Positions 45,996-54,611 of a DNA stretch of 64,000 nt are shown here, piece after piece. Every line of letters begins with the position of its first letter. Positions within the stretch are counted from its first letter, which is position 1. Both the position numbers and the translations under genes were made by a program. The notes under the pieces were generated by a model. It was not told where the DNA came from. It ran no database searches and was given only the letters and a program-made list of their open reading frames with translations. Location: NCBI RefSeq assembly GCF_009724245.1, contig NZ_WNNK01000005.1, positions 124,001 to 188,000 on the forward strand. Reading direction: 5' to 3'. This stretch comes from Pseudomonas spelaei. GTDB lineage: Bacteria; Pseudomonadota; Gammaproteobacteria; Pseudomonadales; Pseudomonadaceae.

Positions 45996-46100
45996 GTGAA
46001 TACCCGAAGGCATTTCATCGTCATATCTTGGTGCCTTTTCTTGATTTTGCACCGTTTTATGTCGTCCCAAGCCCACGCTAAAAGAGCGGGTGGCAAGTAA
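45996..46100 (+). CDS. Possible 34-residue basic membrane peptide
   Basis: A GTG with GAGG upstream opens 34 codons, 20 bases after the KAP gene. The product starts MNTRRHFIVISWCLFLILH and ends in a basic tail (KRAGGK): one hydrophobic segment flanked by positive charge. This would suit a small membrane or toxin-like peptide. Support is weak, since a frame of this length arises easily by chance. Confidence 0.25.
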   Translation: MNTRRHFIVISWCLFLILHRFMSSQAHAKRAGGK

Positions 46101-46120
46101 TCGGAGCCAGGTTGGCTGGC

Positions 46121-46176
46121 TGGCGCACTAATTGCCTTGGATTATGGCAATTAGACATCACTCCCGGAGTGCGCCA
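46121..46176 (+). promoter_or_regulatory. Nested inverted repeats in the chemoreceptor leader
   Basis: The outer arms TGGCGCACT (46121-46129) and AGTGCGCCA (46168-46176) enclose an inner stem CTAATTGCC/GGCAATTAG (46128-46154). The right outer arm covers part of the Shine-Dalgarno (GGAG) and the A of the ATG. As RNA it could hide the start site; as DNA the inner repeat could be an operator. Confidence 0.6.
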
Positions 46177-48323
46177 TGAACCTGTCGAGCAGCACCATGC
46201 AGTTATCCTCCGCCGAGAAGGCCTGGCTGCCCTGGCTGGGCAAGACCGGCAAGTTCGCCATGGGCTGGTCCTGCCGGGTTAATCGCTCTATCTACCCGGT
46301 CATGGAACAGACCTTCGAAGCCATTGCCGACACCCGGGTCAAGCTCCTGCAAACCTGGACCCGCGAACAATGGGAGCACCTGGCCGAGCTGGCCACGGCC
46401 ATTACCCGTGACAGCCAGTTGAGCGACAACAGCCTGTTGCAGGACAAGCTGCGCCAGGCCAGCGATTTCTCCGAACTGTTTATCACCGATCCCGCCGGCA
46501 AGGTGCTGGCGTCAACCTGGAACCCGCCCGGCGGCCACGCCCTCAATCCGAAAGCCCTGGCCGCCGGCCTGAAAGCACCGTTTCTGCACGGCCCCTACAG
46601 CGACCCGCTGACCTTGCAGATCGGCCCGTCATCCTCGCGTTTTCACGATGAAGTCACGCTGATGTTCTACCAGCCGCTGATCAGCGAGGGGCGGGTGTTG
46701 GGTTGCGTCTGCGGGCGGGTGCCCAACGATATTCTGGGTGATCTGATCCAGCGCGAAGCCGGGCATATTTTCCCCGAGTCTGGTGACAACTACCTGTTTA
46801 TGGTGCAGTCGCGCTTCGATCCGGCCATCCAGCCCGGCGTCGCCCTGTCACGCTCACGCTTCGAAGACGGCGCCTTCACCCATGGCGAGAACCTCAAGAG
46901 CGGTGTGCACACGCCCTGGAAAACCGTGCAAATCCAGCGTCATACCGAGCTGGAACTGCGCTTTATCGATCCCGCCACCCAACAACTGCACCCCGGTGTA
47001 CGGGAAACCATTCGCAAGGGTTCGAACCTGTTTGTCACCTATCCCGGCTACTCGGACTACCGCCACATTCCGGTGGTGGGCAAGGGCGTGACCTTTGAAC
47101 TGCCCGGCTCACCGGACCGCTGGGGAATGATGTGCGAAGCCGATCTGGAAGAGGTCTATCGCCGTCGTTCCCTGAGCCATGGCCTGATGAAACCCTACCT
47201 GGTGACCATGAGCGGGCTGTTTGCCTGCAACTTCGTCGTCCAGCACTACAGCGGCCTGCCTCAGCCCTGGATGGATGCTTGTGAAGTCTTGAGCATGTTG
47301 GTGGCGGCCGTGTTGTTCAGCCGTTTGGGACCCCGGCGGCTGGCTGCGCGGCTCAATGAAATGACCGACGTGATTCGTACCATTGCCGAAGGCGAAGGCA
47401 ACCTGCGCCAACGCCTGGACAGTGGGCGCATGGTCAATGACGAGACTGGCGACATGAGCCGTTGGATCAACAGTTTCATCGACCGCCTGGACTCGGTGGT
47501 AGGGCAGGTGGTCAAAGCCAGCCATAGCGTGGGCCATACCAACCAGACAATGTTGGGTCGCAGCCAGGAAGCCGGGCTGATGTCCCATGAAGTAGCCGAC
47601 GCTACCCACCGCATGATGATTATCGTCGAAGAGCAACTGGGGGAAATCCAGCAAGCTTCGGTCAGCGCCGAACAAATGAAGCAAGCCATGGACGAAGTGG
47701 TCAGCCGCGCCCGGGAGCAGTTTCTCGCGGTGCAGGTCGGCACCCAGTCGATTCGTGACGTGGTGCAGCGCTCCTCGGAAAGTGTGCAGCGCCTGGACAA
47801 CTGCATGGCGCAGATCAGCAACATCACCGGGTTGATCAGCGACATCACCAACCAGACCAACCTGTTGGCCCTCAACGCCGCCATTGAAGCCGCGCGAGCC
47901 GGGGAACACGGGCGCGGTTTTGCCGTGGTGGCCGATGAAGTGCGGAGCCTGGCCTCGCGGACATCAAAAGCTGCCGAAGACATTCGGCATATGGTGGAAG
48001 GCCTGCAAGGCGAAACCCGGCAGGCCGTGAGTTTCATGGAAAACGGCGTGACCAATGTCGATGACAGCCTGCGCCTGGCGGAGGAGGCCTCTTCGGAAAA
48101 CGTCCACCTGCATCAAGCGGTGGAAAGCATGTTCAGCATCATCCAACAGCTCAACGCCCGCAGCCTCGACTACGGCAAGACCATCAAACAAGTCAGTCAT
48201 TCTTCCGAGCAAATGCGCCTGACGGTAGGGGTGTTGCAGACCAGCGCAGAGACGGTGCGGGTCAATGCCAATAAATTGCAGAAGCTGGTGGGGTTGTTTG
48301 AGGTGAGTGGGGCAGTGGCCTGA
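46176..48323 (+). CDS. Methyl-accepting chemotaxis protein with N-terminal sensor and no leading membrane helix
   Basis: Chemoreceptor of 715 residues. The signalling tip is conserved ([40 protein letters not shown] written in two halves around residues 550-590). The N-terminal 330 residues contain a Cache/PAS-like sensor ([18 protein letters not shown]) without a preceding transmembrane segment. Two hydrophobic stretches about residues 340-390 ([15 protein letters not shown] and [14 protein letters not shown]) form a hairpin before a HAMP-like linker. The sensor therefore appears cytoplasmic. No C-terminal CheR-binding pentapeptide is present. The ligand is unknown. GGAG lies 7 bases before the ATG. 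Confidence 0.9.
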   Translation: MNLSSSTMQLSSAEKAWLPWLGKTGKFAMGWSCRVNRSIYPVMEQTFEAIADTRVKLLQTWTREQWEHLAELATAITRDSQLSDNSLLQDKLRQASDFSELFITDPAGKVLASTWNPPGGHALNPKALAAGLKAPFLHGPYSDPLTLQIGPSSSRFHDEVTLMFYQPLISEGRVLGCVCGRVPNDILGDLIQREAGHIFPESGDNYLFMVQSRFDPAIQPGVALSRSRFEDGAFTHGENLKSGVHTPWKTVQIQRHTELELRFIDPATQQLHPGVRETIRKGSNLFVTYPGYSDYRHIPVVGKGVTFELPGSPDRWGMMCEADLEEVYRRRSLSHGLMKPYLVTMSGLFACNFVVQHYSGLPQPWMDACEVLSMLVAAVLFSRLGPRRLAARLNEMTDVIRTIAEGEGNLRQRLDSGRMVNDETGDMSRWINSFIDRLDSVVGQVVKASHSVGHTNQTMLGRSQEAGLMSHEVADATHRMMIIVEEQLGEIQQASVSAEQMKQAMDEVVSRAREQFLAVQVGTQSIRDVVQRSSESVQRLDNCMAQISNITGLISDITNQTNLLALNAAIEAARAGEHGRGFAVVADEVRSLASRTSKAAEDIRHMVEGLQGETRQAVSFMENGVTNVDDSLRLAEEASSENVHLHQAVESMFSIIQQLNARSLDYGKTIKQVSHSSEQMRLTVGVLQTSAETVRVNANKLQKLVGLFEVSGAVA

Positions 48324-48354
48324 GTGATTGTGTGTGCTTATCTTTTTTGATAGG

Positions 48355-48372
48355 TGATGAAACGTTTCATCA
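48355..48372 (+). promoter_or_regulatory. LacI-type operator 1
   Basis: TGATGAAACGTTTCATCA is a perfect 18-bp palindrome with the central CG typical of LacI/GalR-family operators. It lies 130 bases before the sugar ABC operon, which contains a LacI-family gene. Confidence 0.75.
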
Positions 48373-48387
48373 ACCGATAAAAGGCAC

Positions 48388-48403
48388 ACGCAAGCGCTTG
48401 CGT
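48388..48403 (+). promoter_or_regulatory. LacI-type operator 2
   Basis: ACGCAAGCGCTTGCGT is a perfect 16-bp palindrome with a central CG, 15 bases after the first. Its half-site (GCAAGC) differs from that of operator 1 (TGAAAC), so a second LacI-family protein may bind here. Confidence 0.7.
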
Positions 48404-48501
48404 AAGTAAATTTATCTGATTAGAGTCAACTCCGATCAGGTCACCCGGTACAGCGTTATCGGTGATGGCCCAGGTACAACAATAAAAATATCGGGGTCCT
48501 C

Positions 48502-50046
48502 ATGCACCTTGAAACCACTGCAGTTCCACTGCTTGAAATGCGCGCCATCTCCAAGACCTTCAACGGCCTGCGAGTGCTCAAAAACGTCGGTCTGAAAGTC
48601 TTCCCCGGCGAAATCCACGCCTTGATGGGTGAGAACGGCGCCGGCAAGTCGACCCTGATGAAAATCCTCTCCGGTGCCTACCAGGCCGATGATGGCGGCG
48701 AAATCCGCATCGAAGGCCAGCCTGTCGCCCGTTACACCCCTGGCACCGCCAAAGCCCTTGGCATCGCCGTGATCTATCAGGAATTGAGCCTGTGCCCGAA
48801 CCTGAGCGTGGCCGAGAACATCTACCTGGGCCGTGAACTGCGCCGTGGCTGGACCATCGACCGCAAGGGTATGGAGGCCGGTTGTATTGAAGTACTGGCG
48901 CGGCTGGGGGCCGGGTTCAAACCGTCAACCCGAATCAGCACGCTGTCGATTGCCGAGCGCCAACTGGTGGAAATCGCCCGCGCCCTGCATGCCCACGCCA
49001 AAATCCTGGTGATGGACGAACCCACCACGCCGTTGTCGTCCCGCGAGACGGACCGGCTGTTCGCCTTGATCAAACACCTGCGCAGCCAAGGCCTGGCGAT
49101 CATCTACATCAGCCATCGCATGGCCGAGATCTATGAACTGTCGGACCGCGTGTCGGTGCTGCGTGACGGCGAATACGTTGGTGAACTGGCCCGGGACGTG
49201 CTGTCCGCCGAGGTGCTGGTGAAAATGATGGTGGGCCGCGACCTTTCCGGGTTCTACAAGAAAGAACACGCGCCTTACGACCCCGGCGCCGTGGTGATGC
49301 GGGTGCGCGACATGGCCGACGGCAAACGCGTGCGCCAGTGCAGCTTCGACGTGCACGCCGGCGAAGTGCTGGGCATCGCCGGCCTGGTGGGCGCCGGACG
49401 GACCGAATTGGCACGCCTGATTTTTGCCGCCGACCCGCGTACCTCCGGCACCCTGGAAGTGGTGGGCAAGACCGTGACGCAACTGCGCAATCCGGCGGAT
49501 GCGATCCGGGCCGGCGTCGTCTACCTCACCGAAGATCGAAAGGCCCAGGGACTGTTCCTCGACATGAGCGTGGCCGACAACATCAACGTCTGCGCCTGTG
49601 TGCCGGATGCCCATGCGGGCGGGGTGCTGGACCGAGGCCACGGCGCGCAGCGGGCCACTGACGCTATCAAGTCGCTGTCGATCCGCGTCGCCTCGGGCAA
49701 GGTCAATGTCGGCGCCTTGTCGGGAGGTAATCAACAAAAAGTGCTGCTGGCACGCTTGCTGGAGGTCAAGCCCCATGTGCTGATCCTCGACGAGCCCACC
49801 CGAGGCGTGGACATCGGCTCCAAGTCGGAAATCTATCGGATCATCAATCAACTGGCGAAGGCCGGCGTCGGCATCGTGGTGATCTCCAGCGAGCTGCCGG
49901 AAATCATCGGTACCTGCGACCGCGTGCTGATCATGCGCGAGGGGCAGTTGGTGGCCGAAGTGGGCGGGGCGTCCGGCCATGAAATCTCCCAGGAACGCAT
50001 TATCGACCTCGCCACCGGTGGCGAGCAGGTGGCCGCCCATGGCTAA
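48502..50046 (+). CDS. Sugar ABC transporter ATP-binding protein (RbsA/MglA type)
   Basis: ATPase of 514 residues with two ABC domains. The first has Walker [10 protein letters not shown] and Walker [16 protein letters not shown]. The second has the degenerate P-loop GLVGAGRTE usual in this class, signature [15 protein letters not shown] and [16 protein letters not shown]. It belongs to the CUT2 ribose/galactose/xylose importers. The ribosome binding site is weak (GGGGTCC). It is the first gene of an operon with permease, receptor, LacI regulator and sugar kinase. Confidence 0.93.
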   Translation: MHLETTAVPLLEMRAISKTFNGLRVLKNVGLKVFPGEIHALMGENGAGKSTLMKILSGAYQADDGGEIRIEGQPVARYTPGTAKALGIAVIYQELSLCPNLSVAENIYLGRELRRGWTIDRKGMEAGCIEVLARLGAGFKPSTRISTLSIAERQLVEIARALHAHAKILVMDEPTTPLSSRETDRLFALIKHLRSQGLAIIYISHRMAEIYELSDRVSVLRDGEYVGELARDVLSAEVLVKMMVGRDLSGFYKKEHAPYDPGAVVMRVRDMADGKRVRQCSFDVHAGEVLGIAGLVGAGRTELARLIFAADPRTSGTLEVVGKTVTQLRNPADAIRAGVVYLTEDRKAQGLFLDMSVADNINVCACVPDAHAGGVLDRGHGAQRATDAIKSLSIRVASGKVNVGALSGGNQQKVLLARLLEVKPHVLILDEPTRGVDIGSKSEIYRIINQLAKAGVGIVVISSELPEIIGTCDRVLIMREGQLVAEVGGASGHEISQERIIDLATGGEQVAAHG

Positions 50047-50071
50047 TCCCAACAAGATGGAGAGCAATGCG

Positions 50072-51049
50072 ATGAGCCTGGACACGCCTGCAACGGTCAA
50101 CAAGCGCGAGCGTATTCGAGACCTGATGCGCACCGTGGGCATGCTGCCGGTGTTGGTGCTGTTGCTGGTGGGTTTTGCCCTGGCCAGTGAGAACTTCCTG
50201 ACGGTGCAGAACCTGTCGATCATCACCCAGCAGGCCTCGGTGAATGTGGTGCTGGCGGCGGGCATGACCTTTGTGATTCTCACCGCCGGCATCGACCTGT
50301 CGGTGGGGGCGATTCTCGCGGCGTCTGCGGTGGTTGCGCTGCAAGCGTCAATGTCGCCGCAGTACGGCATGTTGGGGATTTTCGCCGGGGTTGGCTTCGG
50401 CCTGTTACTGGGCCTGGTCAACGGCGGGTTGATCGCCTTCATGCGGCTGCCGCCGTTTATCGTCACCCTCGGTGCGCTCACCGCGATGCGTGGCCTGGCG
50501 CGGTTGCTGGCCGACGACAAGACCGTGTTCAACCCGGACCTGCCGTTTGCCTTTATCGGCAACGATTCGATCCTCGGCGTGCCCTGGCTGGTGGTGATCG
50601 CCGTGGCCGTTATCGGGCTGTCGTGGTTCATCCTGCGGCGTACGGTGATGGGGGTGCAGATCTACTCCGTGGGCGGTAACCCGGAAGCGGCGCGGCTGTC
50701 CGGGATCAAGGTGTGGAAAGTGCTGCTGTTCGTCTATGCCATGTCCGGTGCCTTGGCCGGCTTGGGCGCAGTGATGAGCGCCTCGCGACTGTTCGCGGCC
50801 AACGGCCTGCAATTGGGCCAATCCTATGAGCTGGATGCGATTGCAGCGGTGATCCTTGGCGGCACCAGCTTTACCGGTGGTGTCGGCACCATCGGCGGCA
50901 CCCTGATTGGTGCGCTGATCATTGCGGTGCTGACCAATGGCCTGGTGCTGCTTGGGGTGTCGGACATCTGGCAGTACATCATCAAGGGCATCGTGATCAT
51001 TGGCGCAGTGGCGCTGGACCGTTATCGCCAGTCCGGTGTGCGGACCTGA
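50072..51049 (+). CDS. Sugar ABC transporter permease (RbsC type)
   Basis: Permease of 325 residues with about nine helices and the CUT2 pattern FVILTAGIDLSVGAILA and GGTSFTGGVGTIGGTLIGA. ATG at 50072 has GGAG 9 bases upstream. In-frame ATGs at 50039 and 50057 are alternatives; the former would overlap the ATPase gene by eight bases. It works with the ATPase and receptor on either side. Confidence 0.92.
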   Translation: MSLDTPATVNKRERIRDLMRTVGMLPVLVLLLVGFALASENFLTVQNLSIITQQASVNVVLAAGMTFVILTAGIDLSVGAILAASAVVALQASMSPQYGMLGIFAGVGFGLLLGLVNGGLIAFMRLPPFIVTLGALTAMRGLARLLADDKTVFNPDLPFAFIGNDSILGVPWLVVIAVAVIGLSWFILRRTVMGVQIYSVGGNPEAARLSGIKVWKVLLFVYAMSGALAGLGAVMSASRLFAANGLQLGQSYELDAIAAVILGGTSFTGGVGTIGGTLIGALIIAVLTNGLVLLGVSDIWQYIIKGIVIIGAVALDRYRQSGVRT

Positions 51050-51091
51050 TTTCTCAATGCTGTTCTCAACAACAATCATAAGAGAGCCATC

Positions 51092-52033
51092 ATGAACTTC
51101 AAACGCATCTTTCCTGTTGTCGCCTCCTTGAGCCTGGCCGTGCTGATGGCCCAAGCCGTACAGGCCCGTGAACTGAAAGCCCTGGGTATCAGCATGGGAT
51201 CATTGGGCAACCCGTATTTCGTGACCCTGGCCGACGGTGCCACGGCGCGGGCCAAGGAGCTGAACCCGGCGGTCAAAGTCACCTCGGTCTCGGCTGATTA
51301 CGACCTGAGCAAACAGTTCTCGCAGATCGATAACTTCATTTCGTCCAAGGTCGACCTGATTCTGTTGAATGCCGTCGACCCCTCGGCAATGGCCTCCGCG
51401 ATCAAGAAAGCCCGGGACGCCGGGATTGTGGTGGTGGCGGTGGACGTCGATGCCAAGGGCGTGAATGCCACGGTGCAGACCGATAACGTCGAGGCCGGCA
51501 AGCTGGCCTGCCAGTTCATCGTCGACAAACTGGCGGGCAAGGGCAATGTGATCATCCAGAACGGCCCGCAAGTGACGGCGGTGACTGACCGGGTCAAGGG
51601 CTGTAAAGCGGCGCTGGCTGGCGCACCGGATATCAAGGTGCTGTCCGATGACCAGGACGGCAAGGGCTCCCGTGAGGGCGGGCTGAACGTGATGCAGGGC
51701 TACCTGACGCGCTTCCCGAAAATCGACGGACTGTTCGCTATCAACGACCCGCAAGCCATCGGCAGCGACCTGGCCGCCCGCCAGTTGAAACGCAGCGGCA
51801 TCATCATTACTTCCGTGGACGGCGCACCGGACATCGAGAACGCCCTGAAAACCGAATCGTCGATCCAGGCTTCATCCAGCCAGGACCCGTGGGCCATGGC
51901 CCAGACCGCGGTGAACGTCGGCAACGATATTCTCAATGACAAACCCCCGGCTGAAGCGGTTACCCTGCTCACGCCAAAGCTGATCACCCGCGATAACGTC
52001 GCAACCTACAGCGGTTGGTCGAGCAAACATTGA
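51092..52033 (+). CDS. Sugar ABC transporter substrate-binding protein (CUT2)
   Basis: Periplasmic receptor of 313 residues, signal peptide cleaved near VQA-RE (residues 23-26). The mature chain, ALGISMGSLGNPYFVTLADG, then DLILLNAVDPSAM and GLFAINDPQAIGSD, fits the RbsB-like pentose/hexose receptors. The sugar cannot be read; the xylulokinase-like gene downstream suggests a pentose or a sugar alcohol yielding a ketopentose. Confidence 0.92.
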   Translation: MNFKRIFPVVASLSLAVLMAQAVQARELKALGISMGSLGNPYFVTLADGATARAKELNPAVKVTSVSADYDLSKQFSQIDNFISSKVDLILLNAVDPSAMASAIKKARDAGIVVVAVDVDAKGVNATVQTDNVEAGKLACQFIVDKLAGKGNVIIQNGPQVTAVTDRVKGCKAALAGAPDIKVLSDDQDGKGSREGGLNVMQGYLTRFPKIDGLFAINDPQAIGSDLAARQLKRSGIIITSVDGAPDIENALKTESSIQASSSQDPWAMAQTAVNVGNDILNDKPPAEAVTLLTPKLITRDNVATYSGWSSKH

Positions 52034-52053
52034 TGCAGTAAGGGGAGAGCAAC

Positions 52054-53046
52054 GTGGCAACCATGGATGATGTGGCGAAGATCGCCGGCGTGTCGACGTC
52101 GACGGTGTCCCATGTGTTGAATGGCACGCGCAAGGTCAGCCCGGACACGGTGCAGGCGGTGCAACGGGCGATCCAGGCACTGGGTTACATCCCCAACACC
52201 CTGGCCCGCTCGCTGGCACGGTCGACCACCAACACCATTGGCGTAGCGATCTCGGCGCTCTCCAACCATTACTTCAGCGAAACCGTGCACGCGATTGAAA
52301 CCGAATGCGCCAAGCATGGCTTCATGATGCTGTTCGTCGACACCCATGACGACCCCGAGCAGGAGCTGCGGGTAATCACGGCGCTGCATCATCGACGGGT
52401 GGACGGCATCATTCTGGCGCCGGCCAGCGGGTCGCGGGCTTTGGCGTATCTGCAAGCCAACGCGATCGCGGCGGTGCTGGTGGACCGTATGGTCGACGAC
52501 AGGTTTGATCAGGTCGGGGTGGAGAACACCCAGTCCACTCAGGCGCTGGTCACGCACCTGATCGAGCATGGGCATCGACGTATCGGCTTCGTCGCCGGGC
52601 GCGCAGGGCTAGGCACCACTGACGAGCGAGTGTTGGGCTATCAGGCCGCGTTACAGGCAGCAGGTTTGCCCCTCGATCCGGGATTGCTGGTCAATGGCGG
52701 CTCCGACAGCGAACCCGCGCGGCAGGCCACCCGGCAGTTACTGGCGCTGCCATCGCCACCCACGGCAATCATGGCCGGCAACAACCTGATGACCCTCGGC
52801 GCGATGCACGCATTGCGCGATGCCGGGATCGAGGTCCCAGGCCAAATGGCGCTGGTGGGTTTCGATGACTTTGACTGGGCAGATTTCTTTGTGCCGCGCC
52901 TGACCTTGATTGCCCAGCCCTTCCAGGAACTGGGTGCACACGCGGTCAGTTTGCTGCTGGAGCGCATGGCCTCGCCCAAACGTAAAAAACACAGCGTACG
53001 CCTGGCCCCCACTTTGCGGATTCGCCATTCATGTGGCTGTCCTTGA
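52054..53046 (+). CDS. LacI-family transcriptional repressor
   Basis: Repressor of 330 residues. The N-terminal HTH MDDVAKIAGVSTSTVSHVLNG and hinge LGYIPNTLARSLARSTTN are clear, followed by a periplasmic-binding-protein-like ligand domain (NTIGVAISALSNHYFSE). GTG at 52054 follows GGGGAGAGCAAC; ATG three codons later is possible. Being inside the sugar operon, it probably represses it through one of the palindromes at 48355-48403 and is released by the sugar or its phosphate. Confidence 0.93.
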   Translation: MATMDDVAKIAGVSTSTVSHVLNGTRKVSPDTVQAVQRAIQALGYIPNTLARSLARSTTNTIGVAISALSNHYFSETVHAIETECAKHGFMMLFVDTHDDPEQELRVITALHHRRVDGIILAPASGSRALAYLQANAIAAVLVDRMVDDRFDQVGVENTQSTQALVTHLIEHGHRRIGFVAGRAGLGTTDERVLGYQAALQAAGLPLDPGLLVNGGSDSEPARQATRQLLALPSPPTAIMAGNNLMTLGAMHALRDAGIEVPGQMALVGFDDFDWADFFVPRLTLIAQPFQELGAHAVSLLLERMASPKRKKHSVRLAPTLRIRHSCGCP

Positions 53047-53062
53047 TCGGAAAAGCATTGGT

Positions 53063-54547
53063 ATGAGCAGCCCTGTTTCCCTCGGAATCGACCTCGGCAC
53101 TTCGGAACTCAAAGCTATCTTGCTGGATGAGCGCGGCAGCGTCCTGGCCCATGCCGGTGCCCGGTTGACGGTATCGCGGCGGCACAGCGGCTGGTCCGAG
53201 CAGGATCCGCAAGACTGGTGGCAGGCTTGCCTGAGTGCGTTGGATCAATTGCGCCTTGAGCAGCCCGAGGCTTTCTCCCGTGTGTGCTGCATGGGCCTGT
53301 CGGGGCAGATGCATGGCGCGGTATTGCTGGGGGATGACAACCGCGTGTTGTACCCGGCGATCCTCTGGGATGACTCTCGGGCGGTGGCCCAGGCTCAAGC
53401 CCTGGGGCGTGATTACCCAGACTTTGCCGAGGTCACCGGCAGTTTGCCAATGGCGGGGCTGACAGCGCCCAAGTTGCTATGGATGCAGCAGCATGAGCCA
53501 GAGGTGTTCAACGCCATCGACTGTGTGTTGTCACCCAAGGATTACCTGCGCCTGCGCTTGAGCGGCGAGCGCATCAGCGATGTTTCCGATGCGGCCGGTA
53601 CCTTGTGGCTGGACGTGGCCAACCGTTGCTGGTTCGAGCCAATGCTGCGTGCCACAGGGCTAAAACTGTCGCACATGCCTTCGTTGGTGGAAGGTGGCGC
53701 CGCCAGCGCGCGCTTGAACCATACGACAGCAGCGCAACTGGGTTTGCCACCCGACCTGGTGATCGCCGGGGGAGGAGGGGACAACCCGGTGGCAGCGGTC
53801 GGTATTGGCGCAATCAATGCCGGTGACGGGTTTATCACCTTGGGCACCAGCGCCGCGATCGTCGCCATTACCGACCATGCGGCCGGCAATCCTGCCAGTG
53901 CCGTGCACAGTTTTTGCCATGCGTTGCCCAATCGTTGGTACACCATGGGTGCCATGTTGGCGGGGGCCAGTTGTTTGCGCTGGGTGACACGGCTGACGGG
54001 GTTCACCGATGAACCGGCGTTGTTGGATCAGGTACAGGCAACGTTGCCGATCGGGCATCCGGTGCCGCTGTCCAGCCCATTGTTTTTGCCGTACCTGGCC
54101 GGTGAGCGAACGCCTCACAACGATCCCTTGTTGCGCGGCGGTTTCATGAACCTGGGCCACGACTGCACCCCGGCGATGCTCGGTTATGCGGTGATGGAAG
54201 GGGTCGGGTTCGGGTTGCTGGATGCGTTGCATGCGGTGGAGTCCGCCGGCGCAACCGTACAGGCCTGCGCCCTGGTGGGCGGTGGTGCCCGCAGTGCGTA
54301 TTGGGCGCAATTGCTGGCCAACATCCTCGATCGGGAGATCTATACCTTGCAGGGCAGTGAACTGAGTGCGTGCATTGGTGCGGCGAAGCTGGGGTTTCAA
54401 GCCATGGGGCTCGGCGCCGAACTGTTGTCGGCGGGCATTCCGGTCAAGGTGCGTTTTGTTCCGGATGCTGCACAACGGCCAGGATTGCAGGCTCGCTATC
54501 GCAACTTCAAGGGATTGTTGACGGCGGCGCAGGCGTTGCATGAGTGA
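53063..54547 (+). CDS. xylB: FGGY-family carbohydrate kinase (xylulokinase-like)
   Basis: Kinase of 494 residues. The phosphate-1 motif SLGIDLGTSELKAILLDERG opens the protein; GLSGQMHGAVLL and a Asp-containing ILWDDSRA segment are typical of XylB. A C-terminal ALVGGGARSAYWAQLLANIL carries the adenosine motif. It phosphorylates D-xylulose or a related ketose after uptake. No isomerase or polyol dehydrogenase lies nearby, so the ketose must come directly or from elsewhere. ATG follows GGAAAAG; the gene starts 16 bases after lacI. Confidence 0.88.
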   Translation: MSSPVSLGIDLGTSELKAILLDERGSVLAHAGARLTVSRRHSGWSEQDPQDWWQACLSALDQLRLEQPEAFSRVCCMGLSGQMHGAVLLGDDNRVLYPAILWDDSRAVAQAQALGRDYPDFAEVTGSLPMAGLTAPKLLWMQQHEPEVFNAIDCVLSPKDYLRLRLSGERISDVSDAAGTLWLDVANRCWFEPMLRATGLKLSHMPSLVEGGAASARLNHTTAAQLGLPPDLVIAGGGGDNPVAAVGIGAINAGDGFITLGTSAAIVAITDHAAGNPASAVHSFCHALPNRWYTMGAMLAGASCLRWVTRLTGFTDEPALLDQVQATLPIGHPVPLSSPLFLPYLAGERTPHNDPLLRGGFMNLGHDCTPAMLGYAVMEGVGFGLLDALHAVESAGATVQACALVGGGARSAYWAQLLANILDREIYTLQGSELSACIGAAKLGFQAMGLGAELLSAGIPVKVRFVPDAAQRPGLQARYRNFKGLLTAAQALHE

Positions 54548-54611
54548 AACCCTAACGTCTGATACTCTGCCGCCGCACAAACCGAGGCGATACTGACAAG
54601 GATGACGGGCA

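Noticed and set aside
43627..46100. KAP NTPase plus neighbour as a known named defence system
   Set aside because: I see no second conserved partner or effector domain, so naming a specific system would be unsupported; it is kept only as a hypothesis.
48925..50631. Long minus-strand frame opposite the sugar ATPase and permease genes (568 codons)
   Set aside because: Antisense shadow across two conserved genes; composition is low-complexity His/Gln/Arg without any motif.
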